Assembly: GCA_964472315.1 (NCBI GenBank)
Contig: CAYYJS010000004.1
Location: forward strand, 1-64,000
Length of the DNA stretch: 64,000 nucleotides
Source: CAYYJS01 sp964472315
GTDB lineage: Bacteria; Verrucomicrobiota; Kiritimatiellia; UBA8416
Direction of reading: 5' to 3'
Of this stretch, positions 42,361 through 50,627 are shown in pieces. A program made the translations under genes and the position numbers. How positions within the stretch are numbered: position 1 is the first letter of the stretch; each line of letters starts with the position of its first letter. Under the pieces are notes generated by a model that was given only the letters and a program-made list of their open reading frames with translations, ran no database searches and was not told where the DNA came from.

Positions 42361-44505
42361 ATGCGCCCGAATGCTCCGTCCCGACATCCGTATGCCACCC
42401 GTTTCTGTTTCGGTCTGCTGCTCATGGGAACGACCGTCCGCCCGGCATCGGCCGACGAGGCTGACCCGGTGGCGCTTGCGCTGCCGGAGACGGTGGTGAC
42501 GGCCACGCGCGATCGACGCCCAGCCCTGGCCACCCCGTTCTCCACCGCCACCATGAATGCGGCGGACCTGCGCACGGACCGGGCGGTGCGTACCGTTCCG
42601 GAAGCGCTCGAATCGATGCCGGGGACGATGGTCCAGAAAACCGGCCACGCGCAGGGTTCGCCCTACATCCGCGGCTTCACCGGCTACCGCGATCTGCTCC
42701 TGATCGATGGCATCCGGCTCAACAACGCCGTCTTCCGGGATGGCCCCAACCAGTACTGGAATACCGTCGATCCATATGGCTTGCACGGCCTTGAGCTGGT
42801 CCGGGGACCCTTTTCCACGCTCTACGGCAGCGATGCCATCGGCGGCACGGTGCATGCGCTCACCCGCGGCGTCGAGGACCTGCGCCCGGCGAGCACGTGG
42901 GATCGGCGGCTCTACTATCGCTACGCCAGCGCCGAGCGCTCCCACATCGCACGGGCGGAGTCGATCGGCCGATTGACCGATGCGCTCGCGCTGACGCTGG
43001 GGTACACCTTCAAGGAATTCGGCGATCTCGAGGGCGGCGACACCGTCGGCACCCAGGCGAAGACCGGCTATGACGAGCGCGACTGGGATGCGAAGCTCGA
43101 ATACTTCTTCAGCGACGATGCCGTTCTCGTAGTCGCGCACCAGAGCGTGGATATCGATGACGCCTGGCGCACGCACACCACGATCTACGGGATCGATTGG
43201 GAGAACCTGACGCTCGGCAGCGAGCTCCGTCGCGCGCTTGATCAGGACCGCGATCTGACCTACGTGCAGTACCACCGTTACGGCGGGAACGGCCTGGTCG
43301 AGGAGGTGCACGCGGGCGTCTCGCACCACCTCCAGGCGGAGGAGCAGGACCGCCTCCGCACCCGGAACCGGCTCGACCGCCAGGGCTTCGACGTGCATAC
43401 CGTCGGCGCGTTCGTGACGCTCAAGTCGCCGACTCCGGCGGGCGATCTGATTTATGGCGCCGAGGTCTATCGCGATACGATCGACGCGTTCAACGATACG
43501 CTAAACCCCGATGGAACGGTGAAGAGCAGCGCCATTCAGGGACCGGTTGCCGACGACGCCACCTATGACCGGGTCGGTCTTTACCTGCAGGACGAATTTT
43601 CGCTGGGCAGACGCGTCACCTGCCTTGTCGGCGGTCGTTACGAGTACGCGCGTGCCGATGCGGATCAGGTACAGGACCCGGTGAGCGGCGGGCGGATATC
43701 CCTTTCGGAAGACTGGGAGCGTGTCGTCGGCAGCGCCCGCGTGCTGTACGCCCTGGATACCGGACGGGTGTGGAACCTCTTCGCGGGCATTTCGCAGGGC
43801 TTCCGCGCGCCCAACCTGTCGGACCTGACACGGTTCGATGCGGCACGGACCGACGAAATCGAGACCCCGGCGCCCGAACTCGACCCCGAGTCCTTCGTCT
43901 CCTGCGAAACCGGACTCAAACACGCGTCGGCGGCGGGCTCGCTACAGCTTGCCTATTTCTATACGGACATCGAGGACATGATCATCCGCACGCCCACGGG
44001 CCGCGTGATCGATGAGGCCTTCGAGGTCACCAAGAAGAACGCCGGCGCCGGATACGTGCACGGCGTCGAACTCGACGCGCGCCTGCGTCTCCCGAGCCAT
44101 CTGGTGGCATTCGCCTCGTTCACCTGGATGGACGGCGAGGTCGATACATACCCCACCTCGGAAGCGGCCCGGGCGACCGAGCCCATCGACCGCCTGATGC
44201 CGCCGACCGGTCGTGCCGGACTGCGCTGGGCGCCCGTCGGCGGCTACTGGCTGGAAGGCGCCGGCACGGTGGCGGGCAAGGCCGATACGCTATCGAGCAG
44301 CGACCGTGCCGATACCAGCCGCATCCCGCCCGGCGGCACGCCGGGATACACCGTTTACGATGTGCGGGCCGGGTGGCGATGGACGGATGCGCTGGCCCTG
44401 TCGGTGGCTGTCGAGAACGTCGCGGATGAGGACTACCGCGTGCACGGTTCGGGTATCAACGAGCCCGGCCGCAATGTGATCGTGTCGGCGGACTGTACCT
44501 TTTGA
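42361..44505 (+). CDS. TonB-dependent outer-membrane receptor
   Basis: A 714-residue receptor. Signal residues 1-31 (ending A-S-A); a TonB-box-like segment E-T-V-V-T-A at 43-48; plug domain with P-Y-I-R-G-F-T-G-Y-R, L-L-I-D-G-I-R-L-N-N and E-L-V-R-G-P-F-S-T-L-Y-G-S-D-A-I-G-G; then a beta barrel ending in the terminal aromatic V-I-V-S-A-D-C-T-F. The plug resembles BtuB/FepA-type receptors (cobalamin, haem or siderophore); the ligand cannot be told. ATG at 42361 with AAAGGA upstream is preferred over an upstream GTG. No cobalamin riboswitch was seen in the 145-base leader. tag follows after 13 bases. Confidence 0.92.
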   Translation: MRPNAPSRHPYATRFCFGLLLMGTTVRPASADEADPVALALPETVVTATRDRRPALATPFSTATMNAADLRTDRAVRTVPEALESMPGTMVQKTGHAQGSPYIRGFTGYRDLLLIDGIRLNNAVFRDGPNQYWNTVDPYGLHGLELVRGPFSTLYGSDAIGGTVHALTRGVEDLRPASTWDRRLYYRYASAERSHIARAESIGRLTDALALTLGYTFKEFGDLEGGDTVGTQAKTGYDERDWDAKLEYFFSDDAVLVVAHQSVDIDDAWRTHTTIYGIDWENLTLGSELRRALDQDRDLTYVQYHRYGGNGLVEEVHAGVSHHLQAEEQDRLRTRNRLDRQGFDVHTVGAFVTLKSPTPAGDLIYGAEVYRDTIDAFNDTLNPDGTVKSSAIQGPVADDATYDRVGLYLQDEFSLGRRVTCLVGGRYEYARADADQVQDPVSGGRISLSEDWERVVGSARVLYALDTGRVWNLFAGISQGFRAPNLSDLTRFDAARTDEIETPAPELDPESFVSCETGLKHASAAGSLQLAYFYTDIEDMIIRTPTGRVIDEAFEVTKKNAGAGYVHGVELDARLRLPSHLVAFASFTWMDGEVDTYPTSEAARATEPIDRLMPPTGRAGLRWAPVGGYWLEGAGTVAGKADTLSSSDRADTSRIPPGGTPGYTVYDVRAGWRWTDALALSVAVENVADEDYRVHGSGINEPGRNVIVSADCTF

Positions 44506-44518
44506 GCGGGAGTGCGGG

Positions 44519-45100
44519 ATGATAAATCGGTGTCCTTGGTGCGGGAGCGATCCCTTGTATGTGGCCTATCATGACGAAGAATGGGGCGTTCCCGCGCATG
44601 ACGAGCGGCACCTGTTCGAGATGCTCACGCTGGAGGGGGCGCAGGCCGGACTGAGTTGGCTGACCATCCTCAGGAAGCGTTCCCGATATCGCGAGGCCTT
44701 CGCGGCCTTCGACTGCGCGACGGTGGCCGCATTCACGCCGGGCGACGTCGCGCGCCTGCTCGGCGACCCTGGGATCGTCCGGAACCGCCTGAAGATCGAA
44801 TCGGCGATCCGGAACGCGAAGGGCGTTCTGGCGATCCGGGAGGCGTTTGGCTCGCTCGACGCGTTTCTCTGGCGCTATGTGGATGGCGTTCCCATTCAGA
44901 ACCGATGGCGCTCCATGGCCGAGCTGCCGGCGCGGACCGAACGATCCGATGCGATGAGCAAGGATTTGCGGCAACGCGGGTTCAACTTCGTGGGGTCCAC
45001 CATCTGCTATGCGTTCATGCAGGCCGTCGGGATGGTCAACGATCACATGGAGACCTGCTTCCGATACCGGGAACTCAAGCGCCCGCCCGGCAAGGCGTGA
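44519..45100 (+). CDS. tag: DNA-3-methyladenine glycosylase I
   Basis: A 193-residue base-excision repair enzyme that removes 3-methyladenine. The zinc ligands Cys5, His18, His176 and Cys180 (R-C-P-W-C; N-D-H-M-E-T-C) match E. coli Tag, as do the catalytic-pocket residues Glu39 (T-L-E-G-A-Q-A-G-L) and Trp47. Start ATG follows the receptor stop by 13 bases with GGGAG upstream, so it may be read from the same transcript; unusual company, but likely just compact packing. Confidence 0.96.
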   Translation: MINRCPWCGSDPLYVAYHDEEWGVPAHDERHLFEMLTLEGAQAGLSWLTILRKRSRYREAFAAFDCATVAAFTPGDVARLLGDPGIVRNRLKIESAIRNAKGVLAIREAFGSLDAFLWRYVDGVPIQNRWRSMAELPARTERSDAMSKDLRQRGFNFVGSTICYAFMQAVGMVNDHMETCFRYRELKRPPGKA

Positions 45101-45116
45101 TTGACAGGGCATTGCC

Positions 45117-45146
45117 TTGACGTCGGCGCGGTGCGTTTCCTAGACT
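45117..45146 (+). promoter_or_regulatory. Candidate promoter of the two envelope genes after tag
   Basis: TTGACG (-35), 18-base spacer, TAGACT (-10), 22 bases before the ATG of the next gene. Confidence 0.4.
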
Positions 45147-45168
45147 GACGGAACTGTAGGTTGAATTC

Positions 45169-46476
45169 ATGACTCGTGGAGCCCTTGTACGTCGTTACTT
45201 CCTGCTGGCCGTGCTCGGAACGTTGTGCACGGTTGCGGCGGTGCCGGGCCTCCGCATCGGCATCATCGAACTGACCCTGGTCACTCACGTTCGACTGCTC
45301 GACCGCGCGTTGCCCGGGCCCGCGCTCTGCCGGTTGCTGCGGGTCGCCCCCTGGAGCGCCGACTACCCGGCGCTGCGCGATCGCCTGCGCGCCGCGACGA
45401 TTCGCTGCTACGTGCGCCTCGGCGACTTCGGCAGCGCCGTCCTGCTGGCCCGCGACACCGCCGCGCCGGAGTCGCCGGCCGGCATCGTCAACCTCGCGAG
45501 AGGCCTGTTGTTGCGTTATCCGAACGAAGCGGCCAACCTGTTGCTGGCGTGTCTGGGACGCGATCGGGGCGTCACACGCGATACGCTCACCATCATTCTG
45601 CGTGAGGAGCTCGAGCGTGCGAATACGGATGCTGCCCGCGCGATTCTGGCCACCCTGACCCCGCCGCGCGCCGACGATGCGGAGGACGCCGGCCCGTCCG
45701 TGGCGGCCGTCGTGCCACCCCCTGCGGTTTTCGCGGCCGAGCCGTCGGCGGCCCCCGGCTATGCCACGCCGCCGCCCGAACTGCCGCCGGTCTCCCAGCC
45801 ACCACCCGAGCCTCTGGAATCCACCCCGCCACCGGTCGTTCCCGATGGCGCGCAATGGGCCGTCGTCACCGCGCCGGAGGCCCGTACGTACACGCGGGAA
45901 GGCAAGTTCATCGGGCGGATCGAAGCCGGCACGCTGGTGGACCTCGGCGAGGTCACCGCATCGAGCGCCGGCGACCTGGCCCTGTGTGTCGTACGCAACG
46001 GCACGCAGCAGGGGCAGAGCTTCAACATCCGCGCCGAGGATCTCGACATCCGTCCGGGCTCGGTATCCGCCACGTCGGAGGAGGAGCGGAACCTGCGCGT
46101 GTCACGCGCCCGCCTGGCGGCCGCGCTCGCCGAACGGCAGTCGCAATTGCGAGCCATGCAGGAATCGCGGAACCCGCACCTGCGCGCGTATACGAAAGTG
46201 AAGGAGGAGTACGTCGCCTTCGTCAAGGAAGCGAAAGGGCTGGCCGAACTCCATGAGTCCTCGCAGGGCGCCACGCGCGTGAAGCACGCCGATCGGTTGC
46301 GACGGATGAAGGAGGATGAGGTCGAACTGGCCGCCCGGTACAAGGAGGCGAAAGCCCGGTACGACGAATGGCAGACCGAGCACGGCACGGCCATCGATCT
46401 GACCGGGGACAGCGAGGTGCAACGTATCGTCGCCAAAAAGGCGGAGCTTGACGCCCGCTTGGAACGGATGAACTGA
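45169..46476 (+). CDS. Membrane-anchored protein with TPR-like, SH3-like and coiled-coil regions
   Basis: A 435-residue protein. An N-terminal signal-anchor (residues 8-27, V-R-R-Y-F-L-L-A-V-L-G-T-L-C-T-V-A-A-V) is followed by helical repeat-like sequence (60-160), a Pro-rich linker (170-230), a small beta domain starting A-Q-W-A-V-V-T-A-P-E-A-R-T-Y-T (about 230-300), and a coiled coil to the C-terminus. No enzyme motif. Stop and next start overlap by one base (TGATG), so it is coupled to the zinc-ribbon gene. Function unknown; envelope role inferred. Confidence 0.7.
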   Translation: MTRGALVRRYFLLAVLGTLCTVAAVPGLRIGIIELTLVTHVRLLDRALPGPALCRLLRVAPWSADYPALRDRLRAATIRCYVRLGDFGSAVLLARDTAAPESPAGIVNLARGLLLRYPNEAANLLLACLGRDRGVTRDTLTIILREELERANTDAARAILATLTPPRADDAEDAGPSVAAVVPPPAVFAAEPSAAPGYATPPPELPPVSQPPPEPLESTPPPVVPDGAQWAVVTAPEARTYTREGKFIGRIEAGTLVDLGEVTASSAGDLALCVVRNGTQQGQSFNIRAEDLDIRPGSVSATSEEERNLRVSRARLAAALAERQSQLRAMQESRNPHLRAYTKVKEEYVAFVKEAKGLAELHESSQGATRVKHADRLRRMKEDEVELAARYKEAKARYDEWQTEHGTAIDLTGDSEVQRIVAKKAELDARLERMN

Positions 46477-47183
46477 TGTCCGACATCGCGTTGAGTTGTC
46501 CCTCCTGCGGGAAAGTGCGCACGGTATCCGAATTCTCGGACCGCGCGAACTTGCTGTGCAAGCATTGCGGCGGCAGCTTCGGTCCAGCCGAGCCCCCCTC
46601 GCCCGCCGCCGTCGCCGAAACGCCACCCCGACCCGGCCTCCATGTCGCCCGTCGCCAGACACAGTCGAACGTCGGCACGCCGGCCGCGTACGGTGCATCC
46701 CCGATGACGGTGTCGGCGCCACCCTCCGACGGGCCCAGGGCGCCCGACCCCGCATCCCGGGGGCCTGCGGGTCCCCAACTGCGGAACGAACGCAAGCTGA
46801 TGAACCACGCCTGGTTCGCCGCCGCGCTTTTCGTCATCCTCGGCGCCGCCATGTGGTATCTGCGCTACCGGGCCGGATTGCCGGCAGCCTGGCTGGCCTG
46901 GAGCGCCGAGTATGCCTGGCTCGTGGTGCTCGGCATCCACGTGACCATCGTTTTGCGCGCCATGACCGAAGGCATGTTCCAGGGCATTCTGTGTCTGCTG
47001 ATCCCGGGTTATTCGTTCTATTACCTGTTCGCGGTAACGGATACGTTCTATTCGCGGGCGATCGTGGCGGCGCTGCTGATCGGCATCGGCCAGGACGCGG
47101 GCATACGCTTGAACGAGCACGTCCAAACGCTCACGTCACACGTGCATGCGTGGATCCAACACGGCGGCGGCGATATTCGCTGA
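46476..47183 (+). CDS. Zinc-ribbon polytopic membrane protein
   Basis: A 235-residue protein: zinc ribbon C-P-S-C (residues 8-11) and C-K-H-C (28-31), a Pro/Ala-rich linker (38-105), then about three membrane segments (112-130, 145-165, 170-205; F-A-A-A-L-F-V-I-L-G-A-A-M-W-Y; L-C-L-L-I-P-G-Y-S-F-Y-Y-L-F-A-V). Zinc ribbons at the head of membrane proteins are common in this lineage. ATG overlaps the upstream stop by one base. The 3' end overlaps coaB convergently by 53 bases. Confidence 0.72.
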   Translation: MSDIALSCPSCGKVRTVSEFSDRANLLCKHCGGSFGPAEPPSPAAVAETPPRPGLHVARRQTQSNVGTPAAYGASPMTVSAPPSDGPRAPDPASRGPAGPQLRNERKLMNHAWFAAALFVILGAAMWYLRYRAGLPAAWLAWSAEYAWLVVLGIHVTIVLRAMTEGMFQGILCLLIPGYSFYYLFAVTDTFYSRAIVAALLIGIGQDAGIRLNEHVQTLTSHVHAWIQHGGGDIR

Positions 47184-47805
47184 GGCGTTCGACGCGAACG
47201 ATCACCGCGTCGGCCGCGTCATCCTTGGACTGCAACGGGAGCCTTTCGCGGTCGGCATCGGTGATCAGCGTGACACGATTGGTGTCGGTCCCGAACCCCG
47301 AGCCCGGTTCGCTGATGTCGTTGGCGACAATCAAGTCCAGTCCCTTGTCGATCAGCTTCCGCCGCGCTTCCGCTTCGGGGTCGCCGGTCTCCGCGGCGAA
47401 ACCGACAATCGTCTGATCGTCGCGCCGCACGGCACGTACGGCTATGAGGATGTCCGGCGTACGCTCCAACTCCAGCGTCGGCTGCATGTCGCGCTTCTTC
47501 AGCTTCCGCGCGGCCACCGTCCGCGGCCGCCAGTCGGCGACGGCCGCCGCCATGATCAGCGCGTCGCACGCCGGCAACGCATGCAGCACCGCCGCGCACA
47601 TCTCCTCGGCCGTGACCACCGGGACGACCGCCGCGCCCGCGGGCGGCGTCAGTGACACCGGTCCGGAGACCAATGTCACCGTATGCCCGCGCCGCACCGC
47701 CGCCGCCGCCAGGGCATACCCCATCTTGCCCGTGGAACGGTTGCTGATGAACCGCACGGGATCGATGGGTTCGCGCGTCGGACCGGCCGTGACGAGGATA
47801 TGCAT
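47131..47805 (-). CDS. coaB: Stand-alone phosphopantothenate-cysteine ligase (CoaB domain)
   Basis: A 224-residue enzyme of coenzyme A synthesis that joins cysteine to phosphopantothenate using a nucleotide. It starts M-H-I-L-V-T-A-G-P-T-R-E-P-I-D-P-V-R-F-I and has S-N-R-S-T-G-K-M-G, A-A-A-V-A-D-W and K-L-K-K motifs. Most bacteria fuse it to the CoaC decarboxylase (about 400 residues); here CoaC is missing and is not seen in the window. The ATG has only a weak ribosome site. Its last 53 bases overlap the convergent membrane-protein gene, so antisense interference is possible. Confidence 0.92.
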   Translation of the reverse strand: MHILVTAGPTREPIDPVRFISNRSTGKMGYALAAAAVRRGHTVTLVSGPVSLTPPAGAAVVPVVTAEEMCAAVLHALPACDALIMAAAVADWRPRTVAARKLKKRDMQPTLELERTPDILIAVRAVRRDDQTIVGFAAETGDPEAEARRKLIDKGLDLIVANDISEPGSGFGTDTNRVTLITDADRERLPLQSKDDAADAVIVRVERLSEYRRRRVGSTHARVT

Positions 47806-47888
47806 GGACCGAATCTAAACCGCGTCGCCCGGCGGGTCAATGACTCTGAGATTGAACTCGGCACGGTGTCCGCTTAAGGTCACCGGCA

Positions 47889-48536
47889 ATGAACATCGAA
47901 ACCATCATGGTGGGCGCGTTCGACGTGAACTGCTTCCTCCTCTGGGGCGCCGCGCGCAAGGCCATCGTCGTCGATCCCGGTGGCGATATCGATGTCGTTG
48001 CCGGCCACCTCGCGGCGAACCGGCTCGATGTCGCGGCCTACGTGTTGACCCACGGCCATGTGGATCACGTCAGCGGTATCGCCGAGCTCCATCGGCTGCA
48101 CCCCGCGCCGATCGGGATCCACCCGGCGGACGGCGGCTGGGCCTTTTCGGAGGCCAACCGGATGTTGCCGTGGTACGATGTGCCCCAGCGGCCCGCCTTG
48201 ATCGAACGCGAGCTCGCCGACGGCCAGACCTGGACCGACGGCGACCTGACGTACACGATCATCGCCACGCCCGGCCATTCGCCCGGAGGGGTATGCCTGT
48301 ATTTCGATGCCGAACGCGTCCTGATCACGGGCGATACGCTTTTCGCCGGTTCGGCCGGACGCACCGATCTGCCGGGCGGACACTCGCGGACGCTGGCCGC
48401 GTCGTTGAAGCGGCTCGTCGCGTTGCCGGACGACGTGGCGGTCTATCCCGGCCACGGACCCGCCACCACGATCGGCCAGGAGAAGCGCACCAACATTTTC
48501 ATGCAACCACAGCCGGGAGAACGCCATGCCCGATAA
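47889..48536 (+). CDS. MBL-fold metallo-hydrolase, glyoxalase II-like
   Basis: A 215-residue metallo-beta-lactamase-fold hydrolase. T-H-G-H-V-D-H (residues 54-60) supplies the metal site, with later ligands in A-T-P-G-H-S-P-G-G, L-I-T-G-D-T-L-F and Y-P-G-H-G-P. Size and motifs fit the small glyoxalase II-like/YcbL group; substrate unknown. The ATG has AAGGTCA upstream. It overlaps the next gene by 11 bases. Confidence 0.88.
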   Translation: MNIETIMVGAFDVNCFLLWGAARKAIVVDPGGDIDVVAGHLAANRLDVAAYVLTHGHVDHVSGIAELHRLHPAPIGIHPADGGWAFSEANRMLPWYDVPQRPALIERELADGQTWTDGDLTYTIIATPGHSPGGVCLYFDAERVLITGDTLFAGSAGRTDLPGGHSRTLAASLKRLVALPDDVAVYPGHGPATTIGQEKRTNIFMQPQPGERHAR

Positions 48537-48981
48537 ACCGGTTTTCAGCATCGGCGCCGAGGGGATCGATACGGAAAAGCTCGTCGCCGAGATCCGGCAA
48601 ACCGTCGCCGAGAAGACCCGGCGCGGCGCCTATGACGGCGCCTGGACCGCCCGTGCCAAGCGCTTCAACCTCCAGGACCTGCGGGGCGACGAGTTCCTGA
48701 CGCTCTACCTCGACAGTCTGCGGGAAGCCGTCTATGTGGACATCGGCGACTTCGAGATTACCGAGCGACGCAAGCGCTTCGCCCCGTTTCTGGTGCGGTT
48801 GAAACGCGTCATCTGGTCGCTGTTGCGGTTCTACACGTACCGCTTGTGGTCGCAGCAGAACGACGTCAATGGACTGCTCCTGGCCGCCGTCGAAGGCGTC
48901 GATCAGCGTTACCGTGACCGGTTGAACGAGCTCGAAGCGCGCGTGGCGAAACTCGAGCAGTCCCGCCGGAACGACCCGTGA
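48526..48981 (+). CDS. Uncharacterised helical protein coupled to the MBL hydrolase
   Basis: A 151-residue protein with no signal peptide. A stretch V-W-S-L-L-R-F-Y-T-Y-R-L-W-like (R-V-I-W-S-L-L-R-F-Y-T-Y-R-L-W-S-Q-Q-N-D near residues 95-113) is amphipathic or membrane-associated, followed by a C-terminal coiled coil. The N-terminal half (E-G-I-D-T-E-K-L-V; D-I-G-D-F-E-I-T) is acidic. Similar segments occur at the head of polysaccharide-cluster enzymes in my memory, so it could be a split accessory subunit. GGGAGA precedes the ATG inside the upstream gene. Not identified. Confidence 0.68.
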   Translation: MPDKPVFSIGAEGIDTEKLVAEIRQTVAEKTRRGAYDGAWTARAKRFNLQDLRGDEFLTLYLDSLREAVYVDIGDFEITERRKRFAPFLVRLKRVIWSLLRFYTYRLWSQQNDVNGLLLAAVEGVDQRYRDRLNELEARVAKLEQSRRNDP

Positions 48982-48986
48982 TCGCG

Positions 48987-50627
48987 TCATCCCTGGCGGG
49001 CCGCGGGCGTCGGCACCGGCAACCAGCCCTTCTTGCGCCAGAAGCGCCGGCTCTTCCGGACCACCCGGCGAAGGACCCCGCGACGAACCCGCGCGGACAG
49101 GCCGGCAGCGTCGGCGTACGCGCGCCACATCAGCATGCGTTCGGTCAGCGAGAGCTTGTGCTTGAAGCGATTGATGTGATCGAGGTCATGCAGCCGCAGG
49201 CGCATGGGCAACCGCTTCCAGACCGAACCCTCTTCGTTGTCGATGACCGTGAATACGAAAGCGTCGCCGACGCGCCGGCAATACACGTTGCCGAGGTGCA
49301 GATCGCCGTGGAAGATGCCCCGCGCGTGCCGACGCCCGATTTCACGGCCCAGGGCGCGCAGCAGTCGCCTCCGGTCGTCCCGGCATCGGATCGCGTCGCC
49401 GAGGCCCAGGTTCAGGATGGCATTCACGCTCAACTCGTCGGCCAGTTCCTTAAGCACGACCGCGCTCTCGACAATGCACCCGGCGCGGCGTCGCTCGACG
49501 AGGCAGAGCGCTTCCGGAACGCGGAACCCCATGGCCTCCACGCGCGCCTGATGGTCGACCGTACGGCGCGCGCGCGGCGGCTTGTGCAGATACCGGATGT
49601 TCCCGATGGAGAACCGTTTGAAAAAGCAGCCGCCGACGCCGGGGACCTCGCCCCGCTGCGTGATGCCGCCCCAGTCGTGATGCTTGATCTCGCGCAGGCC
49701 CGCCATCCGTCCGTTCCAGTACCGTTCGGCCGTCGCGATCCATTCGGACCGATCGCACCGGTGGAAGACTTCCACCGCCCGCCCCCGTTCGTCGCGGAGG
49801 CGCGCCCGCATCCAGGCGGCATCGCGGATGCGGTGTCGATTGTCGAACAAGCCGCGGATGCCGAACTCGACGGCGGTCAGATCGCGTCCGAGCGAGGTCG
49901 AACGAAAACGCGACAGGGCGGTCAGGAAACCGGGCATCGCGTCCCCGGCAAGGCCATAGGCCGACAGCAACGCGGGGATGCAGGCCGTGCCGCCGCGCCG
50001 CGCGATGTACATGCTCAGCGACAACAGGTCGCGCCGACCCATCCGCGTGTGCGCGATGTCGCCGGGGAACACGACGGAGCGGGCCATGTCGATGAAGTGG
50101 AACTCCGGGACGCCGCCGGTCCGCGTCACCAGAATGTTGCGCGGCGAAAGCGACCCGTGATAGACGCCGCACGCATGGGCCCGGCGCAGGAGCCGGAAGA
50201 GGCGGGTCAACTCGGTGACGGCGGGCGCCTGGCCGTCGGCGCCGAGTTGTTCCAGCGAGCGGCTATCTTCGATCCTCCGCGTGACAAGCGCCTCGCAAAA
50301 TCCGGCATCCCGCGTGCGGCCGCCGAACCAGGACAGGGGCGCCGAGCAGGGGATGCCCGCCGCATGCAGCCGGCCAAGCGCCGCGAATTCCCGCCGGACG
50401 CGCCGTCCGAACAGCAGCTTCGACCGGATGAGCTTGAACAGGCCCATGTGGCGGTAGAGCTTGACGACGGCGTGGCCTTCAGCCAGAAGCTCGGTCCAGA
50501 TGAGCGTGTGACGTTCGGACTTCAGCACCCGCACGGCGCCATCCGCCGTCGGCATCGCCCGCTCCGCGGCCAGCCCGCGCGCGATGCCGGCGGGGGTGAC
50601 CATGGCGGTGCCGGGCACGGGTTTCAT
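48987..50627 (-). CDS. Tandem WaaP/Kdo-kinase-like protein (pseudokinase + kinase)
   Basis: A 546-residue protein with two kinase-like folds of the LPS core-kinase type. Domain 1 (31-260): Lys56 in V-V-K-L-Y-R, catalytic loop H-G-S-L-S-P-R-N (157-164) in which the catalytic Asp is Ser159, and F-I-D180. Domain 2 (330-500): Lys337 in F-F-K-R-F, H-G-D-L-H-L-G-N (440-447) intact, and V-I-D463-N-E. Domain 1 should be inactive; domain 2 is a plausible sugar or lipid kinase. A basic C-terminus (516-535) may bind membrane. The start (ATG at 50627) overlaps the methyltransferase stop as ATGA, excluding a longer version that runs through that gene. Confidence 0.85.
   Translation of the reverse strand: MKPVPGTAMVTPAGIARGLAAERAMPTADGAVRVLKSERHTLIWTELLAEGHAVVKLYRHMGLFKLIRSKLLFGRRVRREFAALGRLHAAGIPCSAPLSWFGGRTRDAGFCEALVTRRIEDSRSLEQLGADGQAPAVTELTRLFRLLRRAHACGVYHGSLSPRNILVTRTGGVPEFHFIDMARSVVFPGDIAHTRMGRRDLLSLSMYIARRGGTACIPALLSAYGLAGDAMPGFLTALSRFRSTSLGRDLTAVEFGIRGLFDNRHRIRDAAWMRARLRDERGRAVEVFHRCDRSEWIATAERYWNGRMAGLREIKHHDWGGITQRGEVPGVGGCFFKRFSIGNIRYLHKPPRARRTVDHQARVEAMGFRVPEALCLVERRRAGCIVESAVVLKELADELSVNAILNLGLGDAIRCRDDRRRLLRALGREIGRRHARGIFHGDLHLGNVYCRRVGDAFVFTVIDNEEGSVWKRLPMRLRLHDLDHINRFKHKLSLTERMLMWRAYADAAGLSARVRRGVLRRVVRKSRRFWRKKGWLPVPTPAARQG

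Noticed and set aside
45101..45122. TTGACA at 45101-45106 as the -35 of the next gene
   Set aside because: No -10 at 16-18 bases; the overlapping TTGACG with TAGACT fits better.
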